Of a stretch of DNA of 64,000 nucleotides, positions 1 through 8,864 are shown piece by piece. How positions within the stretch are numbered: position 1 is the stretch's first letter; every line of letters starts with the position of its first letter. Both the position numbers and the translations under genes were made by a program. Under the pieces are notes generated by a model. It was not told where the DNA came from. It did no database searches and was given only the letters and a program-made list of their open reading frames with translations. This DNA is from Alistipes sp. (GTDB lineage: Bacteria; Bacteroidota; Bacteroidia; Bacteroidales; Rikenellaceae): positions 1-64,000 of the forward strand of contig JAFOBG010000019.1 in the NCBI GenBank assembly GCA_017381935.1, in the 5' to 3' direction.

Positions 1-165
1 CAATTTGGTAACAAAGTAACATGGTAACAGGGGTGTTACCATATGTTACCGCATGTTACCATTGTGTTACTACACTATTTCAACCTATTTGGTAACAAAG
101 TAACATGGTAACAGGGGTGTTACCACATGTTACCGCATGTTGCCACGTGTTACCGTATGTTACGG
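1..165. repeat. 84-bp direct repeat made of GTAACA / TGTTACC motifs
   Basis: Bases 4-60 recur at 88-144 (offset 84) with few differences. Each copy has three GTAACA motifs at an 8-bp step (8, 16 and 24 in copy 1), then a perfect 7-bp hairpin GGTAACA-gggg-TGTTACC (23-40 and 107-124). After that come TGTTACC motifs at an exact 10-bp step: 34, 44 and 54 in copy 1; 118, 128, 138 (as TGTTGCC), 148 and 158 in copy 2. The 10-bp phasing puts the motifs on one face of the helix, which would suit cooperative protein binding. The array lies upstream of the lipoprotein gene at 262 and may continue to the left of the window. I do not recognise the family. Confidence 0.85.
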
Positions 166-222
166 AATAGATATTTTTACGTTAATATGCTATTAGTAGC
201 AATATTATTACGTAGTAATACG

Positions 223-251
223 TTGTATTTTGTCAAAAAGTTGTATATTTG
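223..251 (+). promoter_or_regulatory. Bacteroidota-type promoter upstream of the first gene
   Basis: TATATTTG at 244-251 fits the TAnnTTTG -7 element, with a TTG at 223-225 about 18 bases upstream. It would start transcription only a few bases before the ATG at 262, so the leader would be very short. The -33 match is weak. Confidence 0.45.
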
Positions 252-261
252 CGGATTGATT

Positions 262-1161
262 ATGAGATTTTTGAGATACATACCTATTTTGTTGGCGTTT
301 ACGGTACTTTTTTCGTGTCGTGAGGCGTCATCGTTTTTTGGATACAATGCAGTAGTTAAGGTAGGGGATAAGTCTTTGAGTACTGAGGAGATAGCCTCTG
401 CCATGCCTAAGGGCCTTAAGGGTGATGATTCGGTAAGTTATGTAGAGCAGTACATAGACCGTTGGGTTATCAGGCAGCTTAAGTTGCAGGAGGCTGAGTT
501 GATATTTTCCTCTTCTGAGGCGGATATAGACCGCATGGTTGAGGAGTATCGACAGTCGTTGCTTATACGAAAGATTGAGCAGTACTATCTTGACAGGGAT
601 ATTGATTTTCAGATTACGGATAGTGATATTGAGGAGTATTACAACGCCAATAAGAGTGAGTTTAGGCTCTCTCACACGGTTGTTAAGGGATATATAGTCA
701 ACATTCCGTCTCGTTATCGTCGTAAGGATTGGGTACTTTCGATGTTGCGAGGAGCGCATCAGATGGACAGTGAGCGTTTCAGGGAGGTTGAGCAGGTCTG
801 CAAGAAGAATAACTTCAAGGTTATAGGTTACGACCAATGGGTTGATTTCTCGGAGTTTTTGGGATATTTGCCTATTTTGCGTTCTGCGGACCATCGAGAT
901 ATGCTTCGTCAGCGTAATCTACAGAGGATAGACCACAACTCGGTAATCTATGCTTTTCGCATTACAGATTATCTTGAGGCGGGCGATTTCATGCCTCTTT
1001 TTATGGCTAAGGATAAGATAGTAACCATTCTTGCCAAGCGTCGTGAGGGTGAGGTTATTCGCAACAATGAGCAGCGTATGGTTAGTAATGCCGAGTATAA
1101 TGGCACTATTAAGTTCTACAGAGACTCTGAGGAGGATAAGACAGTTGAGAATATAAAATAG
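262..1161 (+). CDS. SurA-N-like lipoprotein (peptidyl-prolyl isomerase-related)
   Basis: A 299-residue predicted lipoprotein. The first 18 residues are a signal peptide ending in the lipobox LFSC, with Cys19 as lipidation site. This fixes the start at 262; an in-frame upstream ATG at 127 lies inside the repeat array and would bury the signal. The body is mostly helical and charged and resembles the chaperone part of SurA/PrsA-type proteins, including a stretch near residues 75-135 rich in DIDRMVEEY-like helices. I see no convincing parvulin catalytic core. The SurA-like gene starts 10 bases after its stop, so a joint role in outer-membrane protein folding in the periplasm is likely. That role is inferred from context and weak similarity. 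Confidence 0.7.
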   Translation: MRFLRYIPILLAFTVLFSCREASSFFGYNAVVKVGDKSLSTEEIASAMPKGLKGDDSVSYVEQYIDRWVIRQLKLQEAELIFSSSEADIDRMVEEYRQSLLIRKIEQYYLDRDIDFQITDSDIEEYYNANKSEFRLSHTVVKGYIVNIPSRYRRKDWVLSMLRGAHQMDSERFREVEQVCKKNNFKVIGYDQWVDFSEFLGYLPILRSADHRDMLRQRNLQRIDHNSVIYAFRITDYLEAGDFMPLFMAKDKIVTILAKRREGEVIRNNEQRMVSNAEYNGTIKFYRDSEEDKTVENIK

Positions 1162-1171
1162 ATTAACCGAT

Positions 1172-2605
1172 ATGAAAAAAGTACTTTTTACCGCATTTGC
1201 GCTTTTTGTAGCAGTTGCTGCAGTTGCAACATCGAAGCACTTTGTGATGCTTGATAAGGTTGTTGCAGTTGTAGGTAACTCTTCGATTATGTATTCAGAG
1301 GTTGAGCAAGTTGCCAATCAACTTGTAGAGGCACGTCGTGCTGAGGGTTATACTACAGACCGAGACCCGAAGAATGAGGCGTTGGAGCAGTTGCTCATGC
1401 AGAAGTTGCTTTACAATCAGGCCCTTATAGACTCTGTAGAGATTAGCACGGGCGATATTGTTCAGCGTGTTGAGATGCGAGTTCAGCAGATGACAGACGA
1501 GGCAGGCTCTATAGTTGAGTTGGAGAAGAAGAGCCACATGCCTATCTATCACATTCGAGAGCTTATTCGTCGTCAGATTGAGGAGCAGGCCTATGCACAG
1601 TCTATGCAGCAGAGTGTTATTGGCAAGGTGAAGGTTGTTCCTGGCGAGGTTGAGAGTTTTTATAAGAACACAAGCAAGGAGGAGTTGCCGATTATAGCTG
1701 AGCAGTATGTCTATGCACATATCACCAAGTACCCTGAGGGTATGGATGCGGCAAAGCGTCGTACACGAGAGCGTCTGCTTGATATGCGTGAGCGTATTGT
1801 TACAGGCAAGGCGCAGTTTTCAACTCTTGCCCGCATGTACTCTGTTGACGGTGCGGCAATTAGAGGTGGAGAACTTGAGCCTACTACGCTTAACGGTTGG
1901 GTAAAGCCTTTTGCAGATGCCGTAGAGGAGCTTAAGCCTGGTCAGGTTTCAGAGGTTGTTGAGACACAGTTTGGTCTGCATATTATACAGCTTATAGATA
2001 AGCGTGGTAGTCAGTATCACTGTCGCCACATTGTTTTGCGTCCTACCTATACTACAGAAGAGATTGTAGGTCCGCTTTTGAAACTTGACAGCCTTGCAAA
2101 CCTTATTCGTAAGGATTCGCTTACCTTTGCTGCTGCAGCGTTACAGCACTCAGACGACAAACACTCTCGTCAGAATGGCGGTATTGTAACCAACCACGAT
2201 ATGCTTGAGCACTACTCAGCCTTTGATGCCAAACTGACAGCAACCAAGTTCCTTAAGGAGGACTTCGGTATTGGTGGAGGTAAGAGCATTGATGACTATA
2301 ATACTATTCGTTATATGAAGAAGGGCGATATATCATCAGCCTTCCGCACTTCTGATATGAATGGTAACGAGATGTGCAAAATCATCAAACTTGTCGATAT
2401 TATCCCATCTCATAAGGCCACCCTTGAGGAGGACTACCTTCGCCTTGAGCAGATAGCTCTTGAGGAGAAGCAGCATAAGGTGTTCCAGCAGTGGCTTGAT
2501 ACTAAGATTGCATCTATGTATATACTTATTGCTCCTGAGTTCAGAGAGGGAGAGTTTGTAAACAAGAATTGGGTTAAGGAGAATCAGGGTATTGTGCTCA
2601 AATAG
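1172..2605 (+). CDS. periplasmic peptidyl-prolyl isomerase, SurA-like
   Basis: A 477-residue protein with an N-terminal signal peptide (MKKVLFTAFALFVAVAAVA). A SurA-type N-terminal helical domain follows (residues about 25-165). Next is a parvulin (PpiC) domain at about 177-278, with the usual GGELEP and FGLHIIQL stretches, and then a second, more divergent parvulin-like region at about 280-400. Proteins of this family help beta-barrel outer-membrane proteins fold in the periplasm. The gene sits between a lipoprotein of related type (10-base gap) and an OstA-like protein (8-base gap), which points to one operon for outer-membrane assembly. The symbol is used in the family sense; orthology with E. 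coli SurA is not proven. Confidence 0.85.
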   Translation: MKKVLFTAFALFVAVAAVATSKHFVMLDKVVAVVGNSSIMYSEVEQVANQLVEARRAEGYTTDRDPKNEALEQLLMQKLLYNQALIDSVEISTGDIVQRVEMRVQQMTDEAGSIVELEKKSHMPIYHIRELIRRQIEEQAYAQSMQQSVIGKVKVVPGEVESFYKNTSKEELPIIAEQYVYAHITKYPEGMDAAKRRTRERLLDMRERIVTGKAQFSTLARMYSVDGAAIRGGELEPTTLNGWVKPFADAVEELKPGQVSEVVETQFGLHIIQLIDKRGSQYHCRHIVLRPTYTTEEIVGPLLKLDSLANLIRKDSLTFAAAALQHSDDKHSRQNGGIVTNHDMLEHYSAFDAKLTATKFLKEDFGIGGGKSIDDYNTIRYMKKGDISSAFRTSDMNGNEMCKIIKLVDIIPSHKATLEEDYLRLEQIALEEKQHKVFQQWLDTKIASMYILIAPEFREGEFVNKNWVKENQGIVLK

Positions 2606-2613
2606 TTTTTCAG

Positions 2614-5349
2614 GTGCGTAGATATTTAGTAACCATATTTGCTCTCTTGTTCGCCTTTGCAAGTATTGTCTTTGCAGGCAGTACCGGCATGCCACGCCTG
2701 CCTCAACTCTCTGAGGAGCCACAGCAATCGACACAATCGGAGGCTAAGAGCGCTAAGAAGAGCGACAAGTATGTGGACATGAAGTCCGATGCGGGTCGTC
2801 AGACGCAGATAGGCGGAGAGAAGATACTTATTGCCGTAGGAAACTTTGCGGCACATCATAATGGTACTATCATTACATGTGATAGTACTGTTCGTTATTC
2901 GGATAGCCACCTTGAGTGCTTTGGTAATGTGCTTATCAACAAGGGCTCAACCTTCATCTATGGAGATAGAGCCGACTATGATGGCGAGAAGAATGAGGCC
3001 CATATCTTCTCCGATATTATCAAGGTCGTAGATGGTACAACGACGATGTACACCTATAACTTCACATTCAACACAAAGAGCAATGTGGGTACATTTACGG
3101 GTGGTGGCGTGGTAATAGACGAGAATAACCGCCTTGAGGCAGAAAGGGGCTATTACAATGCTGATACGAAGGATATTATCTGTGTTGAGAAGGTACAGAT
3201 GCGAGACGAGAAGTACCAGATGAAGGGCGACTCGGTAATCTACAATATGGAGAGCAACAATGCACGTTTCTTCCGCAATACCAATATCTGGAATACGGAG
3301 GATAACGAGTACCTCTATGCCGATTGTGGCGAGTTTCATGATGCGGAGCAGCTCTACCGCCTTACCGAGAACGGTTATATCCTTACCGAGGAGCAGGAGT
3401 TGTGGAGTGATAGCCTTGACTACTACCGAGATAGGGGCTATGCGTTGCTGAAACACAATATTCAGATAGACGACACAAAGAATAAGATTATCGCCTTTGG
3501 AGATTGGGGAGAGTATTGGAAAGAACCGGGTAATGCCTTTTTGACCTCCAACCCGTCAATGGTCAGCTATGATGCCGAGCAGGGAGATAGCCTATTTATT
3601 CGCTCGGATTCTATGTTCCTCTACACTAAGGACCCTGTAGCAGAGCGCCTTGAAAGAGAACGCCTTGCTAAATTGCGCCAAGACTCTATAGCTTTTGCAG
3701 ACTCATTGCAGAGGGTTGCAAAACTTGCCGAGAAGGAGCGCCTTGAGGCTGAGCGTGCTGCAAAGGAGCAGGAAAAGGAGCAGACAGAGAAGCAGAGTAA
3801 GGGTAAGAAAGGGGGCAAGTCTGAGGAACAGACCGAGCAGGCAGAGCAGAGTCTTCCTGTTAAGCCTCTTTCAACCGAGGAGCGTAAAAGTCAGGCCTTA
3901 GATGCCCTTGAGCAGGCTAAGAGCTTGCGTAAAAAGCGAGATAACCGCAAGGGCGAACAGGCTCCAAATCAACTACAAGCTCCGGCTGAGATGCCTCAGA
4001 GAACAGAGGATGGTGCCCCTATGGCCGTAGTAACACCTCCGGTACAGGGCATAGATAGTGTTGCTACAGACAAGGGCGTTGCCGATTCACTTGCAGTAAA
4101 GAGTGGTGCAGACTCGCTTAAGGTCGATTCTTTGACTTTGGATAGCCTTAAAAATCCGCTTGATACACTTACTGTCAAAGAGCGTAAGGCCCTTCAGAGA
4201 GCCGCAGAGAAGGCTGCAAAACAGCATATCAGAGACTCTGTAAAGAAGGTTAAGGCAGATAGCCTGCGAGTTAAACTTGACCGCATAGCAGACCGTCGTC
4301 AGGCTCAAAAGACAGCCTACTTAAAGAAACTTGAGCGTCAGGACTCTATCCGCAGGGCGAAGATACGTCTGCGAGAGGATAAACGCCTGAGTCGTCGTGT
4401 GGCACGCCTTACACGTCGTGGTATAGAGATTAAACCTGTTCATGACTCGGTGTTTAGAGCTATCGACTCACTGATTTATGCCGATTCTGTTCCGCATGAC
4501 TCACTTGTGCGCCACATGCTCGACTCGATAATTGCAAAGCACTTCCCTCGTAAGGAGAAGGTTGATACAACCTCTGTTGCGACAGATACCGTTGCAGTCG
4601 ATTCGACCTATAAACTGATTATGGCGCTCCGAAATGTGCGTATGTTCCGTAGCGATGCACAGATGGTATGCGATTCGCTCATTACCAGAAGTACAGACTC
4701 TGTAATTCACCTCTATAAGAGTCCTGTTTTGTGGAATGAGGAGAATCAGATAACCTCAGACAGTATGCACATCTATAACCGAGACTCTCGCCTTAGTAAG
4801 GCTCTGTTTGAGGGCCATCCTATGACCGTGGCTCAGATAGATACGGCACACTATAATCAGGTTGCAGGCAAGGAGATGATTGCCTTCTTTAATGAGAATA
4901 ACGAGATTTACCGTAACGATGTAAACGGTAATGTGCAGACCATATATTATATGCAGGATGAGGGTACGGCAGATGTTACGATGATGGCATATATCGAGAG
5001 TGGCGACATGACGGCATATATCGAGAATCGCCAGCTTAAGGGCATTACCTATCGTACCAATCCGACCTACTACTTCTATCCTATAGATAAGATTCCTGAG
5101 GATAGAGAGAAGCGTCTTAAGGGCTTTGGCTGGCATGAGCATCGTCGTCCAAGCCGTGATAGTGTGATGACTCGTGCTATTCGCCCAACAGAGCGCACTG
5201 AGCGAGAGGAGATACTGCGCCCTACCTTCCCGATTGAGAAGGCCTTAATCTTGCGTAAAGAGCGCCTATTGAATATGGGTCGCTGGAAGGATAGAACAGA
5301 TACACTCTCTGTAGAGACTATAGAGTGGGTAGAGTCTGTAAAGTACTAA
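2614..5349 (+). CDS. OstA-like (LptA/LptD N-terminal-like) LPS transport protein with long charged insert
   Basis: A 911-residue exported protein starting at GTG 2614, eight bases after the SurA-like gene. Residues 1-22 form a signal peptide ending near VFAGS. Residues about 50-335 form an OstA/LptA-like beta-jellyroll region (repeated short strands around words such as YGDRADYDGEKN). A highly charged, K/E/Q/S/D-rich stretch runs from about 340 to 660 and probably forms coiled coil or disordered chain. OstA-like strands resume at about 660-860 (ALRNVRMFRSDAQMVCDSL and after). OstA domains carry LPS across the periplasm, so this is probably the bridge or LptA equivalent that meets LptD (39879-42662). 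The insert is unusual in size. Confidence 0.8.
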   Translation: MRRYLVTIFALLFAFASIVFAGSTGMPRLPQLSEEPQQSTQSEAKSAKKSDKYVDMKSDAGRQTQIGGEKILIAVGNFAAHHNGTIITCDSTVRYSDSHLECFGNVLINKGSTFIYGDRADYDGEKNEAHIFSDIIKVVDGTTTMYTYNFTFNTKSNVGTFTGGGVVIDENNRLEAERGYYNADTKDIICVEKVQMRDEKYQMKGDSVIYNMESNNARFFRNTNIWNTEDNEYLYADCGEFHDAEQLYRLTENGYILTEEQELWSDSLDYYRDRGYALLKHNIQIDDTKNKIIAFGDWGEYWKEPGNAFLTSNPSMVSYDAEQGDSLFIRSDSMFLYTKDPVAERLERERLAKLRQDSIAFADSLQRVAKLAEKERLEAERAAKEQEKEQTEKQSKGKKGGKSEEQTEQAEQSLPVKPLSTEERKSQALDALEQAKSLRKKRDNRKGEQAPNQLQAPAEMPQRTEDGAPMAVVTPPVQGIDSVATDKGVADSLAVKSGADSLKVDSLTLDSLKNPLDTLTVKERKALQRAAEKAAKQHIRDSVKKVKADSLRVKLDRIADRRQAQKTAYLKKLERQDSIRRAKIRLREDKRLSRRVARLTRRGIEIKPVHDSVFRAIDSLIYADSVPHDSLVRHMLDSIIAKHFPRKEKVDTTSVATDTVAVDSTYKLIMALRNVRMFRSDAQMVCDSLITRSTDSVIHLYKSPVLWNEENQITSDSMHIYNRDSRLSKALFEGHPMTVAQIDTAHYNQVAGKEMIAFFNENNEIYRNDVNGNVQTIYYMQDEGTADVTMMAYIESGDMTAYIENRQLKGITYRTNPTYYFYPIDKIPEDREKRLKGFGWHEHRRPSRDSVMTRAIRPTERTEREEILRPTFPIEKALILRKERLLNMGRWKDRTDTLSVETIEWVESVKY

Positions 5350-5372
5350 GCACCAAATAGAAACAATATATT

Positions 5373-6662
5373 ATGTCAGAAAAGAAAAATCTTCGTTTTG
5401 AGACACGCCAAATACATGGCGGATATAGTGTAGATAGCACAGGCTCACGAGGTATAGCAATCTATCCTACTGCGGCATATCACTTTAAGAGTTGCGACTA
5501 TGCGGCCTCACTATTTGAACTTAGTGAGCCTGGTAATATATATACACGCCTTCACAATCCCACTACAGCCTCCTACGAGCAGCGTATAGCCTCGCTCTAT
5601 AATGCAGTAGGTGCGCTTGCAGTCTCGTCGGGTATGGCTGCTATCTTTATCACCGTAACCTCACTTGCGCAGGCTGGTGATAATATCGTTGCAGCGCCGT
5701 TCCTATATGGAGGCACATACAATCAGTTCCGTGTCTCATTGCGTAAGTTGGGTATTGAGGTGCGTATTGCAGCCTCAGAACATCTTGAGGATTTCGAGGA
5801 ACTGATAGATAGCAATACCAAGATGATTTACGTCGAGAGTATGGGTAATCCTACCTGCGAGGTGCCTGACCTTGAGGGCTTAGGTCGTCTGGCAACACAG
5901 TATGATGTACCGTTTGTTGTCGATAATACTTTCGGTGCTGCAGGTTATCTGTGTAACCCGTTTGATTGGGGTGCCAATATAGTTGTTGATTCGGCTACTA
6001 AGTGGATTAATGGCCACGGAACAGCTATGGGTGGTATTATTGTTGATGGCGGAAACTATAATTGGGGTAATGGTAAGTTCCCACAGATAGATGGTCCATC
6101 AGAGGGCTATCATGGCCTAAATATATATGAGACCTTTGGTAATCAGGCATTTATCGTAAAGTGCCGTGTAGATGGCTTAAGAGACTTTGGTTGCTCTCCT
6201 TCGCCATTTGACTCATACCTTATGATGATAGGCCTTGAGACTCTCTCTCTTCGTGTGGCACATCAGGTTGAGAGTTGCCGAACACTTGCCGAGTACTGCC
6301 GTGAACATCCGAAGATTTCAAGAGTAAGCTATGTGGGCTTTGAGGACCATCCGGGCTATAGAAATGCACAGAAATACTATCGTTTTGGGGCCTCAGCGGT
6401 GATGAATATTGAGCTCAATGGAACACTTGATAGCACAGTTAAGTTTGTTGAGTCGCTCAAACTAATGGGTAATATGACCATGATTGGAGACTCTATAAGT
6501 GTAGTAACCCATCCGGCCTCAACCACTCATAAGCAGTTATCTGCAGAGGATTTGGCTGCTGCAGGAGTTACACCGACACTGTTGCGCATCAGTCTTGGAC
6601 TTGAGAATGTAGAGGATATTATAGACGACTTTGAACAGGCATTTGAGAGTGTAGATGAGTAA
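5373..6662 (+). CDS. O-acetylhomoserine sulfhydrylase (MetY)
   Basis: A 429-residue PLP enzyme of the Cys/Met metabolism family. It is the length expected of O-acetylhomoserine (thiol)-lyases, longer than cystathionine gamma-synthases. The N-terminal motif ETRQIHGGY, the AVSSGMAA stretch and the PLP lysine K210 in SATKWINGHGT are present. It joins sulfide to O-acetylhomoserine to give homocysteine in the cytoplasm. Its last 8 bases overlap the start of metX, whose product makes the acetylated substrate, and hom follows, giving a complete branch from aspartate semialdehyde to homocysteine. No S-box or other riboswitch is visible in the 23-base gap upstream, so regulation is unclear. Confidence 0.95.
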   Translation: MSEKKNLRFETRQIHGGYSVDSTGSRGIAIYPTAAYHFKSCDYAASLFELSEPGNIYTRLHNPTTASYEQRIASLYNAVGALAVSSGMAAIFITVTSLAQAGDNIVAAPFLYGGTYNQFRVSLRKLGIEVRIAASEHLEDFEELIDSNTKMIYVESMGNPTCEVPDLEGLGRLATQYDVPFVVDNTFGAAGYLCNPFDWGANIVVDSATKWINGHGTAMGGIIVDGGNYNWGNGKFPQIDGPSEGYHGLNIYETFGNQAFIVKCRVDGLRDFGCSPSPFDSYLMMIGLETLSLRVAHQVESCRTLAEYCREHPKISRVSYVGFEDHPGYRNAQKYYRFGASAVMNIELNGTLDSTVKFVESLKLMGNMTMIGDSISVVTHPASTTHKQLSAEDLAAAGVTPTLLRISLGLENVEDIIDDFEQAFESVDE

Positions 6663-7674
6663 GATATACAACTATCCCCACCCCTTTACAACTGAGGGTG
6701 GTTATACCTTTCCTTCGCTTGAGATAGCGTATGATACTTATGGTGTAATGAATACCGATAAGAGCAACGTTATCTGGGTATGCCATGCTCTTACCGCAAA
6801 CTCGGATGTGGCAGATTGGTGGCCTCATACAGTAGAGCAGGGTTGTTTTCTTGACCCTGACAAATACTTTACCGTATGTGCCAACTTCTTAGGCTCACAT
6901 TATGGTACTACAGGCCCACTCTCTATAAATCCCCAAACGGGCGAACCGTGGTATGGCGACTTCCCACTCATTACCGTAAGAGATATGGTGCGTGTACACC
7001 AACTTTTAGCTGAGCATTTGGGTATTAAACGAGTAAAGCTGCTTATAGGTAGCTCTATAGGTGGTTTCCAATGCCTTGAGTGGGCAGTAATGGAGCCTGA
7101 CTTTGCTCAGAAGGCTGCTTTTATAGCAACTACGCCGAGAACTTTGGCCTGGGCATCGGGTTTTAATGAGTCGCAGCGTATGGCAATTGAGTGCGACCCT
7201 ACATACGGAGAGCGTAACGCTCAGGCAGGCCTTACAGGTATGGCTGTAGCACGCAGTATAGCCCTTTTAAGCTATCGAGGCGGCATGGCTTATAATATCT
7301 CTCAGGAGGATGCAGAGCCCGATAATGCCTCTTTTAACCGCCGTGTGTTGAGCTATCAACGCTATCAAGGTGAGAAGCTCCGCCGTAGGTTTAATGCCTA
7401 CTCTTACTACCGCCTTTCACAGGCTGTAGATTCTCATAATCTCGGACGTGAGCGTGGCAGGGTAGAGGATGTCCTAAAGACGATAAAGGCAAAGAGCCTT
7501 GTTGTGGCAATTACATCAGATATTATCTTCCCACCTGAGGACCACGATATTTTGGTGGCCAATATACCGGAGGTAACATATCGAACTATTGACTCCGTAT
7601 TTGGGCATGATGGTTTTTTGGTAGAGCATAAACTATTGAATGATATAATTTTAGACTTTATAAAAGATGAATAG
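6655..7674 (+). CDS. homoserine O-acetyltransferase (MetX)
   Basis: A 339-residue alpha/beta-hydrolase of the MetX family. The catalytic triad can be placed: nucleophile Ser134 in GSSIGG, Asp289 in ITSDIIFPP and His318 in FGHDGF. It transfers acetyl from acetyl-CoA to homoserine, activating it for MetY. A succinyl-using variant cannot be excluded from sequence reading alone, but the neighbouring MetY makes acetyl the natural choice. The start ATG overlaps the metY stop in ATGAGTAA, and its own stop overlaps hom in ATGAATAG; both overlaps are 8 bases, so the three genes are probably translationally coupled. Confidence 0.95.
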   Translation: MSKIYNYPHPFTTEGGYTFPSLEIAYDTYGVMNTDKSNVIWVCHALTANSDVADWWPHTVEQGCFLDPDKYFTVCANFLGSHYGTTGPLSINPQTGEPWYGDFPLITVRDMVRVHQLLAEHLGIKRVKLLIGSSIGGFQCLEWAVMEPDFAQKAAFIATTPRTLAWASGFNESQRMAIECDPTYGERNAQAGLTGMAVARSIALLSYRGGMAYNISQEDAEPDNASFNRRVLSYQRYQGEKLRRRFNAYSYYRLSQAVDSHNLGRERGRVEDVLKTIKAKSLVVAITSDIIFPPEDHDILVANIPEVTYRTIDSVFGHDGFLVEHKLLNDIILDFIKDE

Positions 7675-8857
7675 CAAGAAACTAAAAATTGGACTTTTCG
7701 GCTTTGGAACGGTTGGAAATGGACTCTATGACGTACTGAAGCGTATAGGCTCTACAAATGTCGAGATTTGCCGTATATGTGTCAGAGACCTAAGCAAGCC
7801 TCGAGCTATCGAAGCTAATTTTACGGATAATCCTGACGATATATTCTCAGACCCTGAGGTAAACTTTATCGTAGAGCTTATCGACGATGCAGATGCTGCA
7901 TATACTATCGTAAAAACAGCTCTTATGAAGCGCCTGCCTGTTGTTTCAGGCAATAAGAAGATGCTTGCTTACCATATTGAGGAGCTGATAGAACTTCAGC
8001 ACCAATATAATACAGCCCTGCTCTATGACGCATCGGCTTGTGGCTCTATCCCTGTTATTCGTAACCTTGAGGAGTACTATGATAACGATTTGCTTACCTC
8101 TGTAAAGGGTATTTTGAATGGCTCTTCAAACTTTATTCTCAGTAAGATTTTCAATGAGAAGATGTCTTACCCTGCAGCCCTTAAGCTTGCACAGGATTTG
8201 GGCTTTGCCGAGAGTAATCCTTCACTCGATATTGACGGCTGGGACTCGCTCTTTAAGCTCATTATCATTACTATCCACGCCTTTGGTCTGTATGTGGCTC
8301 CGGAGAAGATATTTACATACGGAATCAGCAATATGAATGACGATGATATCCGTTTTGCAACCGAGAAGGAACGCCGTTTTAAGCTCGTTGCACATGTTGA
8401 GAAACTCTCTGACAATCGCCTTATTATGAGCGTTATGCCGCAGCTTATCTCTCGTAATAAGTATATCTATAGCGTTGAGGATGAGTTCAATGGCGTTGTA
8501 ATCAAGGGCCTTTTCTATGATAAGCAGTTTATGTTCGGTCGTGGTGCGGGTGGCTATCCTACAGGTTCGGCCGTGCTGAGCGATATTACCGCTTGCCTCT
8601 ACAACTATAAGTATGAGTATAAGAAGCGCAATGACTCGCAGCTGCCTACATACACTACCGACCACTCTTTCCGTGTCTATTACCGTTATACCGACGCTGA
8701 GGATTTGGCTATGCTTAATTTTGACTCAGTTAGCCAGAGCTATATCTCAGATAACTATAAGTATGTTGTAGGTAATATCTCCCTTACAGAGCTTCATCGT
8801 GTGCAGGAGGAGTTGAGAAAGCGAAATATATTTATTGCGGCATATCCTCGCGATTAA
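7667..8857 (+). CDS. homoserine dehydrogenase, monofunctional
   Basis: A 396-residue NAD(P)-dependent enzyme that reduces aspartate semialdehyde to homoserine. The dinucleotide-binding motif GFGTVGNGL lies at residues about 12-20 and the catalytic domain carries the homoserine dehydrogenase signature (ALKLAQDLGFAESNPSLDIDGWD). No aspartokinase is fused, unlike the ThrA type. The last 75 residues (from about 320) form a short region that could be a reduced ACT-like domain but lacks clear ligand-site motifs, so feedback control by threonine cannot be inferred. It is the third gene of the met cluster and is followed at once by the repeat element. Confidence 0.92.
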   Translation: MNSKKLKIGLFGFGTVGNGLYDVLKRIGSTNVEICRICVRDLSKPRAIEANFTDNPDDIFSDPEVNFIVELIDDADAAYTIVKTALMKRLPVVSGNKKMLAYHIEELIELQHQYNTALLYDASACGSIPVIRNLEEYYDNDLLTSVKGILNGSSNFILSKIFNEKMSYPAALKLAQDLGFAESNPSLDIDGWDSLFKLIIITIHAFGLYVAPEKIFTYGISNMNDDDIRFATEKERRFKLVAHVEKLSDNRLIMSVMPQLISRNKYIYSVEDEFNGVVIKGLFYDKQFMFGRGAGGYPTGSAVLSDITACLYNYKYEYKKRNDSQLPTYTTDHSFRVYYRYTDAEDLAMLNFDSVSQSYISDNYKYVVGNISLTELHRVQEELRKRNIFIAAYPRD

Positions 8858-8864
8858 TTTTATT

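Noticed and set aside
1-165. CRISPR array
   Set aside because: The repeats are short phased motifs and one 84-bp duplication; there are no unique spacers of uniform length and no cas genes.
127-261. N-terminal extension of the first lipoprotein from ATG 127
   Set aside because: It overlaps the repeat array and would bury the lipoprotein signal peptide that begins at 262.
328-894. 188-codon open frame opposite the first lipoprotein gene
   Set aside because: It is antisense to a supported gene and its composition is unlike a real protein.
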